A stretch of 64,000 nt of DNA from contig JAFSVU010000034.1 in the NCBI GenBank assembly GCA_017444825.1, positions 1-64,000 on the forward strand, given 5' to 3'. Shown here in pieces: positions 16,630-26,200 of this stretch (the first letter of the stretch is position 1; each line of letters starts with the position of its first letter). The translations under genes and the position numbers were made by a program. The notes beneath the pieces are model-generated. The model was not told the DNA's origin. It searched no databases and saw only the letters and a program-made list of their open reading frames with translations. This stretch comes from Clostridia bacterium (GTDB lineage: Bacteria > Bacillota > Clostridia > UBA1212).

Positions 16630-18156
16630 GTGAAAGTATTGGCGTTAAAGATAAGAGAAGCGGCGCTTTCGGTCATACCGGTTATGGCCATAGTGGTCAT
16701 CATGTACTTCATGCCTTTTGTGGAACTTACGGCCACTGAGCTGGTGGCGTTCCTTTGTTCGTCGGTGGCACTGGTCATAGGCGTTGGCTTCTTTAACCTC
16801 GGTGCTGACAGCGCCATGTCGCCAATGGGAGAGCATATCGGAACCGGCCTTTCAAAGGCGGGAAAGCCGGCGTTGCTGCTTATCGTATGCTTTGTGATGG
16901 GCGTAATGATAACCATTGCCGAGCCGGATCTTTCCGTGCTGGCGGGGCAGGTCTCGGATATGGTGAACAACTGGGTGCTCATTGGTGTCGTTGGCGTCGG
17001 AGTCGGCCTGTTCCTGATGCTTTCCATTATAAGGACGGTCAAGAACAAGCCCCTTCCACCGTATCTGATGTTCTTCTACCTGGCTCTTTTTGCGCTGGTT
17101 GCGGTGCTTCTGGTGGGCGGCAAGGGCAGCTTTACGGCCCTCGCCTTTGATTCCGGCGGTGTGACCACGGGTCCCATCACTGTTCCTTTTCTCATGGCTC
17201 TCGGCATAGGCATAGCCTCATCCGTCGGTTCTACCAAATCCACCGAGAACAACTTTGGTTCCATCGCAATGTGCTCTGTGGGCCCCGTGCTGGCAGTGGT
17301 GATCATCGGTATAGCGTCGAAAGGAAAAGTCAACTACACTCTTCCGGACTACTCTGTGGAATCCCAGCTGGGGACTCAGATATTTAAGACTATCCTCGAT
17401 ACTATGGGGGAAGTTGCGCTGGCCCTCGGCCTTATATGCGCCATGTTCTTCATTCTTCAGGTAACGCTCCTGAAGCTGCCGGGGCGAAAGATCTTGAGGA
17501 TCTTAAGAGGCGTGCTTTTCACGTTTATAGGTCTTGTTATATTTATGACCGCGGCAAAGATCGGTTTCATGCCCGTCGGCTTTAAGCTGGGGAAGGAGCT
17601 TTCCTCGGGAAACCACCCTGCGCTTCTTGTAGGATTCGGTTTTATTACAGGTATGGTGACGGTGCTGGCAGAGCCTGCGGTGCACGTTCTTAACAATCAG
17701 GTGGAGCGTGTCACAGACGGCGCAATAACCAAGAGGTCCATGATGATCGCCCTTTCGGTGGGCGTGGGGATCTCTATCGCCCTCTCCATGATCAGGATAA
17801 TATTCAATTTCAGTATCCTTTATTATCTTATTCCCGGATACATTTTATCCCTGGGGCTTTCGCTTCTGGTCCCCGGAATGTACACAGCTATCGCCTTTGA
17901 TTCGGGCGGAGTCGCAAGCGGTCCTCTCACCTCCACGTTCATACTGCCCTTCGCCATTGGCGCCTGTGCAATGATCCAGGGGCCTGAGATGATACCGCTT
18001 GATGCCTTTGGCGTCGTTGCGATGGTGGCCATGACACCGCTCATCTCCATACAGTTGCTGGGCTTTAAAGCAATCCTCAGCCAGCGTCTCAGAACAAGGC
18101 GCGCTATGAAGCGGATCCTCTCTGCTGACGACGAGCAGATCATCGAGTTTATGTAA
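16630..18156 (+). CDS. DUF1538 integral membrane protein (predicted transporter)
   Basis: 508 residues with about a dozen hydrophobic segments arranged as an internal duplication. The signature AEPDLSVLAGQV near residue 97 recurs as AEPAVHVLNNQV near 347, and AFDSGGVTTGPITVPF recurs as AFDSGGVASGPLTSTF. An inverted or tandem repeat topology of this kind suits a channel or carrier; no substrate is known to me. The start is GTG after GAAGG. It lies 48 bases downstream of the P-type ATPase and 12 bases before the P-II-like pair, which presumably regulates it. Confidence 0.85.
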   Translation: MKVLALKIREAALSVIPVMAIVVIMYFMPFVELTATELVAFLCSSVALVIGVGFFNLGADSAMSPMGEHIGTGLSKAGKPALLLIVCFVMGVMITIAEPDLSVLAGQVSDMVNNWVLIGVVGVGVGLFLMLSIIRTVKNKPLPPYLMFFYLALFALVAVLLVGGKGSFTALAFDSGGVTTGPITVPFLMALGIGIASSVGSTKSTENNFGSIAMCSVGPVLAVVIIGIASKGKVNYTLPDYSVESQLGTQIFKTILDTMGEVALALGLICAMFFILQVTLLKLPGRKILRILRGVLFTFIGLVIFMTAAKIGFMPVGFKLGKELSSGNHPALLVGFGFITGMVTVLAEPAVHVLNNQVERVTDGAITKRSMMIALSVGVGISIALSMIRIIFNFSILYYLIPGYILSLGLSLLVPGMYTAIAFDSGGVASGPLTSTFILPFAIGACAMIQGPEMIPLDAFGVVAMVAMTPLISIQLLGFKAILSQRLRTRRAMKRILSADDEQIIEFM

Positions 18157-18168
18157 AGGAGGCACGGT

Positions 18169-18552
18169 ATGGCACGTAACCAGACACCCGCTCCGGTGAG
18201 CTCTCCGGAAGGGCTGAAACTCCTCATCACAGTGGTGAACAGGACCAAATCCGAATATTACGCGGATCTTATTCAAAGCTACGGCGCAAATCTCCAATGT
18301 TTTGTTTCGGCAAAAGGCACGGTGAACTCCGCCGTGCTGGAAAGCCTTGGCATCGCGGATGACAGAAAGAGCGCTATCATGAGCGTAATAAGAGCCGATA
18401 AAGCAGGCGAGTTGCTTGAGATACTTGAAGACAGGTTCAGGACCATAAGAAACGGCAAGGGCATCGCATTTACGGTTCCCTTGAGCAGCGTCATTGGCGT
18501 GCAGGTATTCAGATTTTTGGCTGACAAGAGAGAGACCGGAGGTATATTCTGA
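18169..18552 (+). CDS. P-II-like signalling protein, first paralog
   Basis: 127 residues. The ferredoxin-like P-II core is recognisable: LLITVVNRTKSEYYADLIQS at the start, then a GIADD-containing segment in place of the T-loop, then KAGELLEILEDRF and NGKGIAFTVPLSSVIGV matching the GDGKIFVSPVEQA end of GlnB. The uridylylated Tyr of GlnB is not evident. AAAGGAGG gives a strong ribosome site. It overlaps the next gene by TGATG. P-II proteins bind effectors and gate transporters, and regulation of the DUF1538 protein is the natural guess. Confidence 0.8.
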   Translation: MARNQTPAPVSSPEGLKLLITVVNRTKSEYYADLIQSYGANLQCFVSAKGTVNSAVLESLGIADDRKSAIMSVIRADKAGELLEILEDRFRTIRNGKGIAFTVPLSSVIGVQVFRFLADKRETGGIF

Positions 18553-18899
18553 TGGATTTTACACATGAAGTTATTTTTTGCATTGTTAACGAAGGTTTCA
18601 GCGAGGCTGTAATGGACGCCGCCAAGAAAGCCGGAGCAGGCGGAGGAACAGTCCTTCGGGCAAGAGGCACCGCCAATATGAACGCCGAGAAGGTCTTCGG
18701 CATTTCGATTACACCCCAAAAGGAGATCGTGATGATACTGGTTGAGACGGCCATCAGAAACGACGTGCTCCACAATCTATACTCTATGTGCGGTCTCGAC
18801 ACGCCGGGCCACGGAATTGCCTTCGCCCTCCCCGTGGATCAGGTCATAGGGCTGAAAAGGAATGTCGAAAATGCGGCTCCCGCAGAAGAAGCCAAATAA
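18552..18899 (+). CDS. P-II-like signalling protein, second paralog
   Basis: 115 residues, homologous to the preceding gene but clearly diverged. GAGGGTVLRARGTA corresponds to the beta-strand before the T-loop of GlnB, the loop itself is short, and PGHGIAFALPVDQVIGL closes the fold. The C-terminal tail NAAPAEEAK is Ala/Glu-rich. The pair could form homo- or heterotrimers. A terminator follows ten bases after the stop. Confidence 0.82.
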   Translation: MDFTHEVIFCIVNEGFSEAVMDAAKKAGAGGGTVLRARGTANMNAEKVFGISITPQKEIVMILVETAIRNDVLHNLYSMCGLDTPGHGIAFALPVDQVIGLKRNVENAAPAEEAK

Positions 18900-18904
18900 A
18901 AAAA

Positions 18905-18955
18905 GAATCCGCCGGACTTCTTGTTAAATCCAAGTTTCCGGCGGTCTTATTATAC
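18905..18955. terminator. Bidirectional terminator between the P-II gene and the DUF4091 gene
   Basis: CCGCCGGA at 18909-18916 pairs with TCCGGCGG at 18937-18944, extended by ACTT/AAGT. On the plus strand TCTTATTAT follows. On the minus strand TTCTTTTTTTATTT follows, so it serves both convergent genes. Confidence 0.88.
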
Positions 18956-18974
18956 GTAAACTGTCGCTGAATTA

Positions 18975-20561
18975 TCATTCCAGGCTGTCTGCTATTGCCA
19001 GCAGTTTTTCAAAATTCCTTTCAAATTCTTCCGTATCGTCCGAATGGGCCTCGAAATCTCCCTTGGTCACTTCGTCAAGAAGCTCTCTGACATCCTTCTT
19101 TTGCTTATCGTTTCCTCGCTCGATTATCTGCATGAACAGATCTGCATCCTGAAGGCCGTCCCTCGTGTTCATAAATCTCGCTGAAAGATCAAGTTTTTTT
19201 GCCTGCAGGTTCTTGTAAACTATTGCGCCGTCACCTTTGAACCTGGCATCCGCGTTAAATCCGTAAAGCGAATCGCCACGGCCCCAATAGTTGAAGCCCC
19301 AGTGGAGGAAGCCCTTTGCACCGACGCCAATGCAGGCCCATTCCATCAGCCTTGAACGTATTACGGGAAGGTCAACGAATTTATTGAGGAAATATGCCTC
19401 CTCCGGGAAGCAGCAGGAATAGAGCCATAGCTCTCCGCCTCTTTCAACAAACCTTTTAAATACCGCAGGGTCCTCGTCGTGAACGTTGATCCTGGGAACG
19501 GCCCACCCGCAGTGGTCACATATGACCCTTGCGCTTTCGATCATATCAAGAGGTTCCCCGGCCAGAAGATCAGGCGCTGCCTCGTCAATTATCTTTTTCG
19601 TATGGAGCCAGACCTCAGTGGTATGGGGCTCATCCTCAATGTGGACCCGGAACAGACCCTTCCAGCCCTTTTCACTGATATGCTTTGATATTCCGCCGTA
19701 AAAAGTCCTTAAATAATCGTCTCCCAAGGGGGTATTAGTCTCGTAGGAAACTATGTCCGAAGTCCCCGAAAGAGCAGAAAAAGACTTTCCCTCCACGGAC
19801 TGAATGAACGCGGAAAGCGTGAAATCCCTTGCTGCGCCCTTCTTTAGAAACAGCTCGATGAAACGGTCAAACAGGTCAAATTTGAAATCAAAGTCATCGG
19901 GGCTATTATAGGTGCTGCCGCCGTGGTGAAGCAGCGGAAGGGGCTGGACGCATATGGTATTGTTCCTCATCTCTTTCATCACGTCGGCGTAATGGGAAAG
20001 AAGCTCCCACCACTCTTCGGAATAGGGAAGTATGCCCGTTTTATTTTTGGGGAGCAGGTCGAGATTGAAGAAATATTCATGGCCAAAGGTGGAGTCGGCG
20101 GGGTCTCTTATTACAGCCTTGTGGACAATGAGGTTGATCTTGGACGTTAGATCGCCCTTGTCGGTCTTAACAGTGACCGGGTATGTATATTTCCCCGGCG
20201 CGATGCTTTCGGGAACAAAAAAATCCACCCTGAAGGCTCTTGTGCTGTGGGCAGGTACTTTAATATCGGTCCTGCCGTTTTTCAGTTCTCTCAGCCTGTC
20301 CGGGTAGTATGTGCAATCGTTATATTTTTTATAGTCCTGTCTGAAAAGTCTGACTATTATGCCGTTATCTTCGAAAGTATCGCCGGTCCCGGATAATACC
20401 TCCACGGATCTTATCCTTACATTTTCAAGGAACCTTACGAGCACCTGAGCGGCGCAGTAACCGTTTCTTGCAGCATGCAAAAAGCTCTCCGCGGAAGCAT
20501 CCTTCCCCGGCCTTGCGTTCATAAATATACTTTTGGTGGAGGGTTCGTTCCAGATAAGCAT
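18975..20561 (-). CDS. DUF4091 / GH123-like glycoside hydrolase domain protein
   Basis: 528 residues with no signal peptide visible. An N-terminal beta-sandwich (about 1-165) is followed by a TIM-barrel-like region. The adjacent acidic pair in HIEDEPH near residue 307 matches the Asp-Glu pair used by GH123 N-acetyl-hexosaminidases for substrate-assisted catalysis; GFLHWGFNYWG near 430 is typical of DUF4091. The substrate is not determined. It follows the serpin gene by three bases, so the two are probably co-transcribed. Confidence 0.78.
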   Translation of the reverse strand: MLIWNEPSTKSIFMNARPGKDASAESFLHAARNGYCAAQVLVRFLENVRIRSVEVLSGTGDTFEDNGIIVRLFRQDYKKYNDCTYYPDRLRELKNGRTDIKVPAHSTRAFRVDFFVPESIAPGKYTYPVTVKTDKGDLTSKINLIVHKAVIRDPADSTFGHEYFFNLDLLPKNKTGILPYSEEWWELLSHYADVMKEMRNNTICVQPLPLLHHGGSTYNSPDDFDFKFDLFDRFIELFLKKGAARDFTLSAFIQSVEGKSFSALSGTSDIVSYETNTPLGDDYLRTFYGGISKHISEKGWKGLFRVHIEDEPHTTEVWLHTKKIIDEAAPDLLAGEPLDMIESARVICDHCGWAVPRINVHDEDPAVFKRFVERGGELWLYSCCFPEEAYFLNKFVDLPVIRSRLMEWACIGVGAKGFLHWGFNYWGRGDSLYGFNADARFKGDGAIVYKNLQAKKLDLSARFMNTRDGLQDADLFMQIIERGNDKQKKDVRELLDEVTKGDFEAHSDDTEEFERNFEKLLAIADSLE

Positions 20562-20564
20562 CGG

Positions 20565-22109
20565 TCAGGCTCCTATGTCTGTAAGCGTTCCGATGAAGAC
20601 CGGAAGCATTGACGTTGTATCAACAATTGCATAGAGGAAAGGTCTGTCCAGGATCACTTCAGGCTTTTCATCCGGCTCAATTGAGGTCACTCTGTCAACT
20701 ATGACTGCCGTAACCGCAGCCGCCCTGGTTCCCGAGGGATCCACCTCTATATGAGTCTTATGAATGACCTTGCTTACGGCAAGGTTATCGCCGCTGTCAA
20801 GTGTGCCGAGGCCCGAAAGATCGGCAAAATCCGAAAAAGCGGAAACGATGCCCATCACCTGGAGAACGTCGGAAAGCTCTTTTGAGAGGTCGAACTTAAA
20901 CTCGGGGATGGCTGCGGAGCAATTGCCTTTTCCTGACGCGATAAGAGAGTTCAAACGGCCATTTTCCAATGACTTGATATAGTCGGACATATCCATGCCT
21001 TTTTCGGGGAGAAGAGCCACAAATGCATACTTTCCGCCCTTGTAGTATTTGACGAAGCCCTCTTCACGTTCGCCCTTTATGTACCCCGATTCGGTGGAAT
21101 ACATAAGCTCCACATCACTGTCACCGTTTTCGCCGTGAAAAACGCCTTTCCGGACCTGATGGTCCTGATACTGCTCCTGCCAGATAGCATTAAAGCAAAG
21201 GGCATTCAGAAGAACCATGATCGTGTCTACGCCAACGTCATCATAATTGAGCACTTTTTTGATCATGCCGTCCGTATTTTCGTCGCACCAGTTATTGATA
21301 ATATCAACTGTCTCAGGATCGGTGAAGGAAGCCTTCGCAACAGCGGCTTTAAACAGGCTCTCCACTGCTTCCAGAAAATCATTGCTTACGGAAAAATCTT
21401 CCCGGTCCGTAAAGAAGACCGCATTGGCGTCTTCAAGGGAGGCATCCTCCGAATTTACAAGTCCGGAATAATAACTAAGTATTTCGGTATTGGCCTCTTC
21501 AAGGCTCATAGAGCCGAAAAGAACGTTTAGCATCTCCTCAAGAGTTTCGCCCTTCGCTCCGTTTGCAGTCATAAGAAGCGCAGTCATCACAGAAAGAGGC
21601 GAGACAAGAGAGCCCCCTTCGCCGGAGCAAAGGTCCATAAGTTTAAGCGCAAAATCATTGTAATGATTTTTGAATTCTTCGCTGACGGATGATACGGGAG
21701 TGCCCTGTTTGGAAGAGCCAAGCGTAAGGAAAGTCACAAGCTCGCCCGCAGGAGTTTCAGCGGGAGGTGTTTCCGTGGGTCCCGGCACGTCGGTAGCAGA
21801 GGGAGATCCATCGGGAGTTTCCGGAGAAATTGTTTCGGGAGCCGCAGTCTCCTCTGAAGGAGATGGCATTGGAGTATCATCCTCTGTAAAAGTTACAAGC
21901 CCTGCGGTATCGTGAGCCGGATCTTCGGTCGCGAGAGTGTCATCAGTATTTTGAGGCTCTTCGCCGGGAGCGGGAGTCGGGACGGGCGTCTTGGTCACAA
22001 AAGATTCGCTTTTACCGTCATTTATAACAGGTTCGATCTTAGCGGGAGCGCAGGACGCAAGACTCATTAAAAAAGCTATGCAGATAAAAAGGCAAATGAT
22101 TTTTTTCAA
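20565..22109 (-). CDS. Secreted serpin-family lipoprotein
   Basis: 514 residues. A signal peptide ends in a lipobox (LASC, Cys about 20), followed by a long Pro/Thr/Glu linker to about residue 135 and then a full-length serpin fold (FALKLMDLC, SPLSVMTALLMTANGAKGET, LLNALCFNAIWQ). The hinge reads DPSGTRAAAVTAVIV, close to the EEGTEAAAATA consensus of inhibitory serpins, so a protease inhibitor is likely. By counting from the hinge, P1 falls on Val or the preceding Arg. The start is TTG after AGGTGA. It lies 17 bases downstream of tRNA-Leu, whose promoter probably drives it. Confidence 0.9.
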   Translation of the reverse strand: MKKIICLFICIAFLMSLASCAPAKIEPVINDGKSESFVTKTPVPTPAPGEEPQNTDDTLATEDPAHDTAGLVTFTEDDTPMPSPSEETAAPETISPETPDGSPSATDVPGPTETPPAETPAGELVTFLTLGSSKQGTPVSSVSEEFKNHYNDFALKLMDLCSGEGGSLVSPLSVMTALLMTANGAKGETLEEMLNVLFGSMSLEEANTEILSYYSGLVNSEDASLEDANAVFFTDREDFSVSNDFLEAVESLFKAAVAKASFTDPETVDIINNWCDENTDGMIKKVLNYDDVGVDTIMVLLNALCFNAIWQEQYQDHQVRKGVFHGENGDSDVELMYSTESGYIKGEREEGFVKYYKGGKYAFVALLPEKGMDMSDYIKSLENGRLNSLIASGKGNCSAAIPEFKFDLSKELSDVLQVMGIVSAFSDFADLSGLGTLDSGDNLAVSKVIHKTHIEVDPSGTRAAAVTAVIVDRVTSIEPDEKPEVILDRPFLYAIVDTTSMLPVFIGTLTDIGA

Positions 22110-22126
22110 TTTTAGTCACCTGAAAA

Positions 22127-22215
22127 TGGTGCCGGCGACCGGACTCGAACCGGTACGGAGCTTTCACCCCGAGGGATTTTAAGTCCCTTGCGTCTGCCAA
22201 TTTCGCCACGCCGGC
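22127..22215 (-). tRNA. tRNA-Leu (anticodon TAA)
   Basis: 89 bases with encoded CCA and a long variable arm, as expected for a class II tRNA. Acceptor GCCGGCG/CGCCGGC; anticodon stem GGGAC...ATCCC around CTTAAA; T-arm GGTTCGAGTCC. No terminator separates it from the serpin gene. Confidence 0.96.
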
Positions 22216-22225
22216 GGCAACGCAA

Positions 22226-22254
22226 AGTATAACAACGGACAGCACCGTTGTCAA
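22226..22254 (-). promoter_or_regulatory. Promoter of tRNA-Leu (and probably the serpin gene)
   Basis: On the minus strand: TTGACA at 22254-22249, a 17-base spacer, and TATACT at 22231-22226, about 11 bases before the tRNA. Confidence 0.88.
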
Positions 22255-22300
22255 GATTTATTTATTTATAGGCCACAGGGGCCGCTCACGGTATTGCCGC

Positions 22301-23284
22301 TCAGAACAGCTTCAGAAGAAGTGCCGCAAGAGGCATGGTCGCCATAGAGAGAATGGTCGAAACAGGCACCATCCGTCCCGCGGTTTCCCGGTCAAGGTCG
22401 AATTTTTCTGCGAATATGGAAGTGATGGTGGCGCAAGGCGCCGCGCTGCAAAGAAGCACCGTAACGGCCACCTCGTAGTTGTAGAAAATGCCCGTGAGTT
22501 TAAAGAGGTAGAGAACGCCAAAGGCCAGCATTGGCGCGAGTATATGACGCACCGCTATCGAAAGCCACATTCTGCCGCCTTTCAAAAGCCCCGAAATCCT
22601 GTTCTCAGCCATATGGTACCCCACCACAAACATGGAAAGAGGCACCACCGTATTTTTCAGGAAATCAATGGCCGTGGTTAAGAACGACGGCACGTACTGA
22701 TCTATGGGGGCAAAGAATATCACAAGACCGATAAATATTGAGATGGTCGCGGGATTGAGAAGTATCTTCTTCGGGGACATGTAGTATTTGATGTCTCCGG
22801 TGGCAAGATAACACCCAACTGTCCAGAGAAACAGCTGAAAGCCGATGTTAAACACGGTTGCATATATGGCCGCGCCCTGTCCGAGGAATTTCTCGATCAG
22901 CGGAATGCCCATGTAGCCGCAGTTCCCGAATATAGCCGCGATCCTTACCGTTGAAAGGTTTTTGGTTTTGGTCTCGTCATCAGGTGAAGTTTCACCGGTT
23001 GATTTTCTTTTCCTGATGATGAGTATCACCGAAGCAGAAAAGAGAGCATGGCATATAAAAGAAAACAGGACCGTAAAGCCAACGTTTTTTAGTATCCCGG
23101 AATCAAAAGGCCTTATATACGGTGCGATCAGCATTGCAGGCTGGGCAATGTAAAGGACATATCTCGAGATTCCCTTCGCCATATCCCGTCCACGTGTGAG
23201 CTTTAATTTGTTAAAAAGAAAGCCGGGGATGAGAAGCAGGCAAAGGGATGCGGTTGTAGCAAATACGGTCAGTATATCATTCAT
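22301..23284 (-). CDS. AEC-family (auxin efflux carrier-like) transporter
   Basis: 327 residues with about ten membrane helices split into two halves by a charged loop (residues about 90-105). Family marks are FGNCGYMGIPLIEKFLG near residue 118 and CSAAPCATITSIFAEKF near 280. Bacterial AEC proteins export or import organic acids and similar anions; the substrate is unknown. It starts 13 bases after the large lipoprotein stop and so ends the radC-mre-pbp2 transcription unit. Confidence 0.88.
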   Translation of the reverse strand: MNDILTVFATTASLCLLLIPGFLFNKLKLTRGRDMAKGISRYVLYIAQPAMLIAPYIRPFDSGILKNVGFTVLFSFICHALFSASVILIIRKRKSTGETSPDDETKTKNLSTVRIAAIFGNCGYMGIPLIEKFLGQGAAIYATVFNIGFQLFLWTVGCYLATGDIKYYMSPKKILLNPATISIFIGLVIFFAPIDQYVPSFLTTAIDFLKNTVVPLSMFVVGYHMAENRISGLLKGGRMWLSIAVRHILAPMLAFGVLYLFKLTGIFYNYEVAVTVLLCSAAPCATITSIFAEKFDLDRETAGRMVPVSTILSMATMPLAALLLKLF

Positions 23285-23297
23285 TTTTAATAACCAA

Positions 23298-26200
23298 TCA
23301 GCCCACAGTCACTCTGAACGTGCGGCTGTCTGTGTAATTTTCCATGTCGACTATGAAGCTGTAATCAAAGAATCCTTCGGTGGTGTAGTTTACCTGGTAG
23401 CCGTCGAAGTCGGCCACGTTGTATACGTAATCCACCCAGCTTCCGTCCACAAGTTCCTGTATCTTGGGCCTTACAAGCTTTGTGAATCCGCAGACCCTGA
23501 CGGCATTGGCGTTACGCCCACCTGTTACTGTGAATTCAGCCACGTCGTTTTCGCACCCTACTATCGCGATGTAGTCGTCCTCGATGACCGATCCGGTCTT
23601 CACCTCAGAAACTCTCCAGGGATTGTTGATGGAGTCTTCTATTACGTAGGTAACGTTATCGTCATTGGTCTGGTTCGCCACACCGAAAGGCAACAGTATG
23701 AACACGCAATCAATGGTGTCGCCCTTCTTGAATTCAAGCACGTCAGCGTCCACGCCGATCTCCACCTTGTTCAGCATCCCGCCGTCGTTTATGACGGAAT
23801 TTCTCATCACAAGGCCGTTTTCAAACGCCTTACCGCCAACAGTCATACTGAAGGATTTCACTATGAAACCAAAGTTCTCAACGTCACTGCCGTTTCTCAC
23901 GGAATAGTTGTAAAGGCTGTAGTACGGGTTATCGAGGGACAGCTTGTATATCTTTTCGGACTGTACGCCCTTTGTGTTGTTCTTCAGTTCCACAAGGGTG
24001 CCATCCTCCGACTTGTATTTGGTGGTTTCCATGCACGCGGACCTGGGATCAAAATAGAACAGTGTAAAGGTCTTTCTGGCATCCTCGAAGGTAACGTCCT
24101 CAAGCACGGTGGCCTTCATGGAATAATATGTCCTGTTCTCGTCGTTAGACGGGAATTCAACGTGGCGAAGGTCATAGGCAATTGTGCCGTCAAATGAAAT
24201 GTATGAATAGTCAAGATCAGAATAGACCGGCCCCACCGAACGGATATACGAATCGGTGTATTCGGACTGGTAGACCTTGTTACCCACCTTGTATCTCAGG
24301 AAGCCCGGACGTCCCACTGAATTGAACTGGGGCTGCGTCGTCCACATAATACCGCTGCAACCGCGGAAGTCAGGCAACGTCCAGCCGTCTCTTCCGTATA
24401 CGAAATAAGGCGCGATGCAGTTTGACTCTGTTGTACCTGTAGACAGGTGATAATAGCCAATGTGAAAACTTATAGAGGAGATCTGTTTAAGAGCGTGGGC
24501 TCCCCAGTTCTGGTAGAGATTTAGCATGGTGTAAGTTAGATCCTTCCCCGCCTCCACCACAAGGGGATAAACGGTCACGCCCCACTGGGGATCCTTCGGA
24601 TCGTAATAGCTTTCCTCGTTCTCGCCATGGAAGTTTTTACAGACCTCCGGCTGAATCGGAGTGAGCATCATCTTATCGTCAAGGAGCGCGGCGGCCTCAA
24701 GACAGCCGTTTTCGCCTTTGCTGTAAAAATAGATCTTTCTGTTATCTGAGGAAGCGCTCACTTTTACGGTGCCTCCGTAGTAGTTGTTCCTGTTCTTGAC
24801 CCTGTATGCGGTCTGAAAATCGGTTCCGGCAACAGTCAGTGTGTAGGCACCGACATTGGTGTCGTATCCTGTGGCTTTAAACTTGGATGCTTTTGAATAC
24901 TGCTCGGTGACCTCAAACGTCAGCGGATGGCGCTCGTAATAAGCCTCCATCTTTAGCTCGTCGAAATCATGCTTTCCGCTTGCATATATCCTGTGGCCGA
25001 ACCTGCTGCTTGAGGCCTTCTTGTGGGAGCCCGTAATATCGATAAAAATTTCGACGACGTAGTTGTCCCCTTCTGTGAAAACTCTGGTGCCTGTGACGCC
25101 GTCATCCTCGGCAATAACACCGAACACGCCCGCATCCTTTATATTAAAACCAATGTACTCAAAGTTTTCCACCGTTCCGTCTATGCTTTCAAGCAGGCTT
25201 CCGCCGGGCATACCGACGATAAGCTTCTCAACGGTGCTCTTCGGTATCTGATACCTGCCGCCGAACTCTTTAAGGTCGTCCTGGGCCACGTCATATATGA
25301 TCCTGAGAGTGGAATGAAGCTTGTCGGAGTAGGAATGGAGCGTCTGCTCAAAGCCGTATTTGACTGTGGGTACGGAAGGCGCTTTGGCGAGGGAAACGTT
25401 CTCGATGATGACCTTGTCGTCCTCTGTGGCACCGTCAATGTCAAATCTGAGGCCCCTGATCTTCCCGCTTGTACCGTCGAAGTCGGGTATGTAAACATAC
25501 ACTCTTTCCTTGGTCGCACCCTGGGTAAACTTGAAATTTCTGCTCTGCTCCGGGCAGTATGAAGTATGGCCGTCATACGTGTAAAAGATCTGGCCGCTTG
25601 AGGCGCTTCCGTCGCTTGTGATATCGAATGCCACGCAGTTTGCGCCATTGAGAGGCTGGGACACGGCGAATACTATGTATGGATCAGAGCTCCTCTGAAT
25701 AACAAACGAAAGCACGTCGTTTTCCACATTAACATCCGTGACGTCATGGCCGTTTCTTTCGTAAGAATCCAGGTGCACGGCATCGCCCTCCTCGTAGACG
25801 TCAACGGCCCCTTCCGGCGTTTCGAAAGCCAGTTCTCTGATATTTACTTCGTAATAGTATGAGCCCAGTTTATTGGTGTTTGTCCTGGCTGACGATGAAG
25901 ACGTGGTGTTGAACGTGAAGCCGTCATTGGTTTTTACGTAGCCGGTGATACCGCCGTTTACAAGTGGTACGCCGTTTGCGTTCATGATCGAAGTGAGACC
26001 CCGTTCACTCCCGCCCTTCAAAGTTATGTGAGCTCTTGAGTTCAGATTCTGAACAGTGAAGCCGTTTCTCTCGGGGGAGTCGTAAAAGCACTGGACCCCG
26101 TTCATAAGATCGTTCGCGTAAACTATACTTGAAGCCATAGCGGTCTCATCCTTTATACTTCTCGGTTCGGGAGTCGGTTCCGGTTCGGCAGTAGGCAGAT

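Noticed and set aside
18169-18899. Classical nitrogen regulators GlnB/GlnK
   Set aside because: The T-loop is short and the modified Tyr is missing, and no amt gene is adjacent, so only P-II-like was called.
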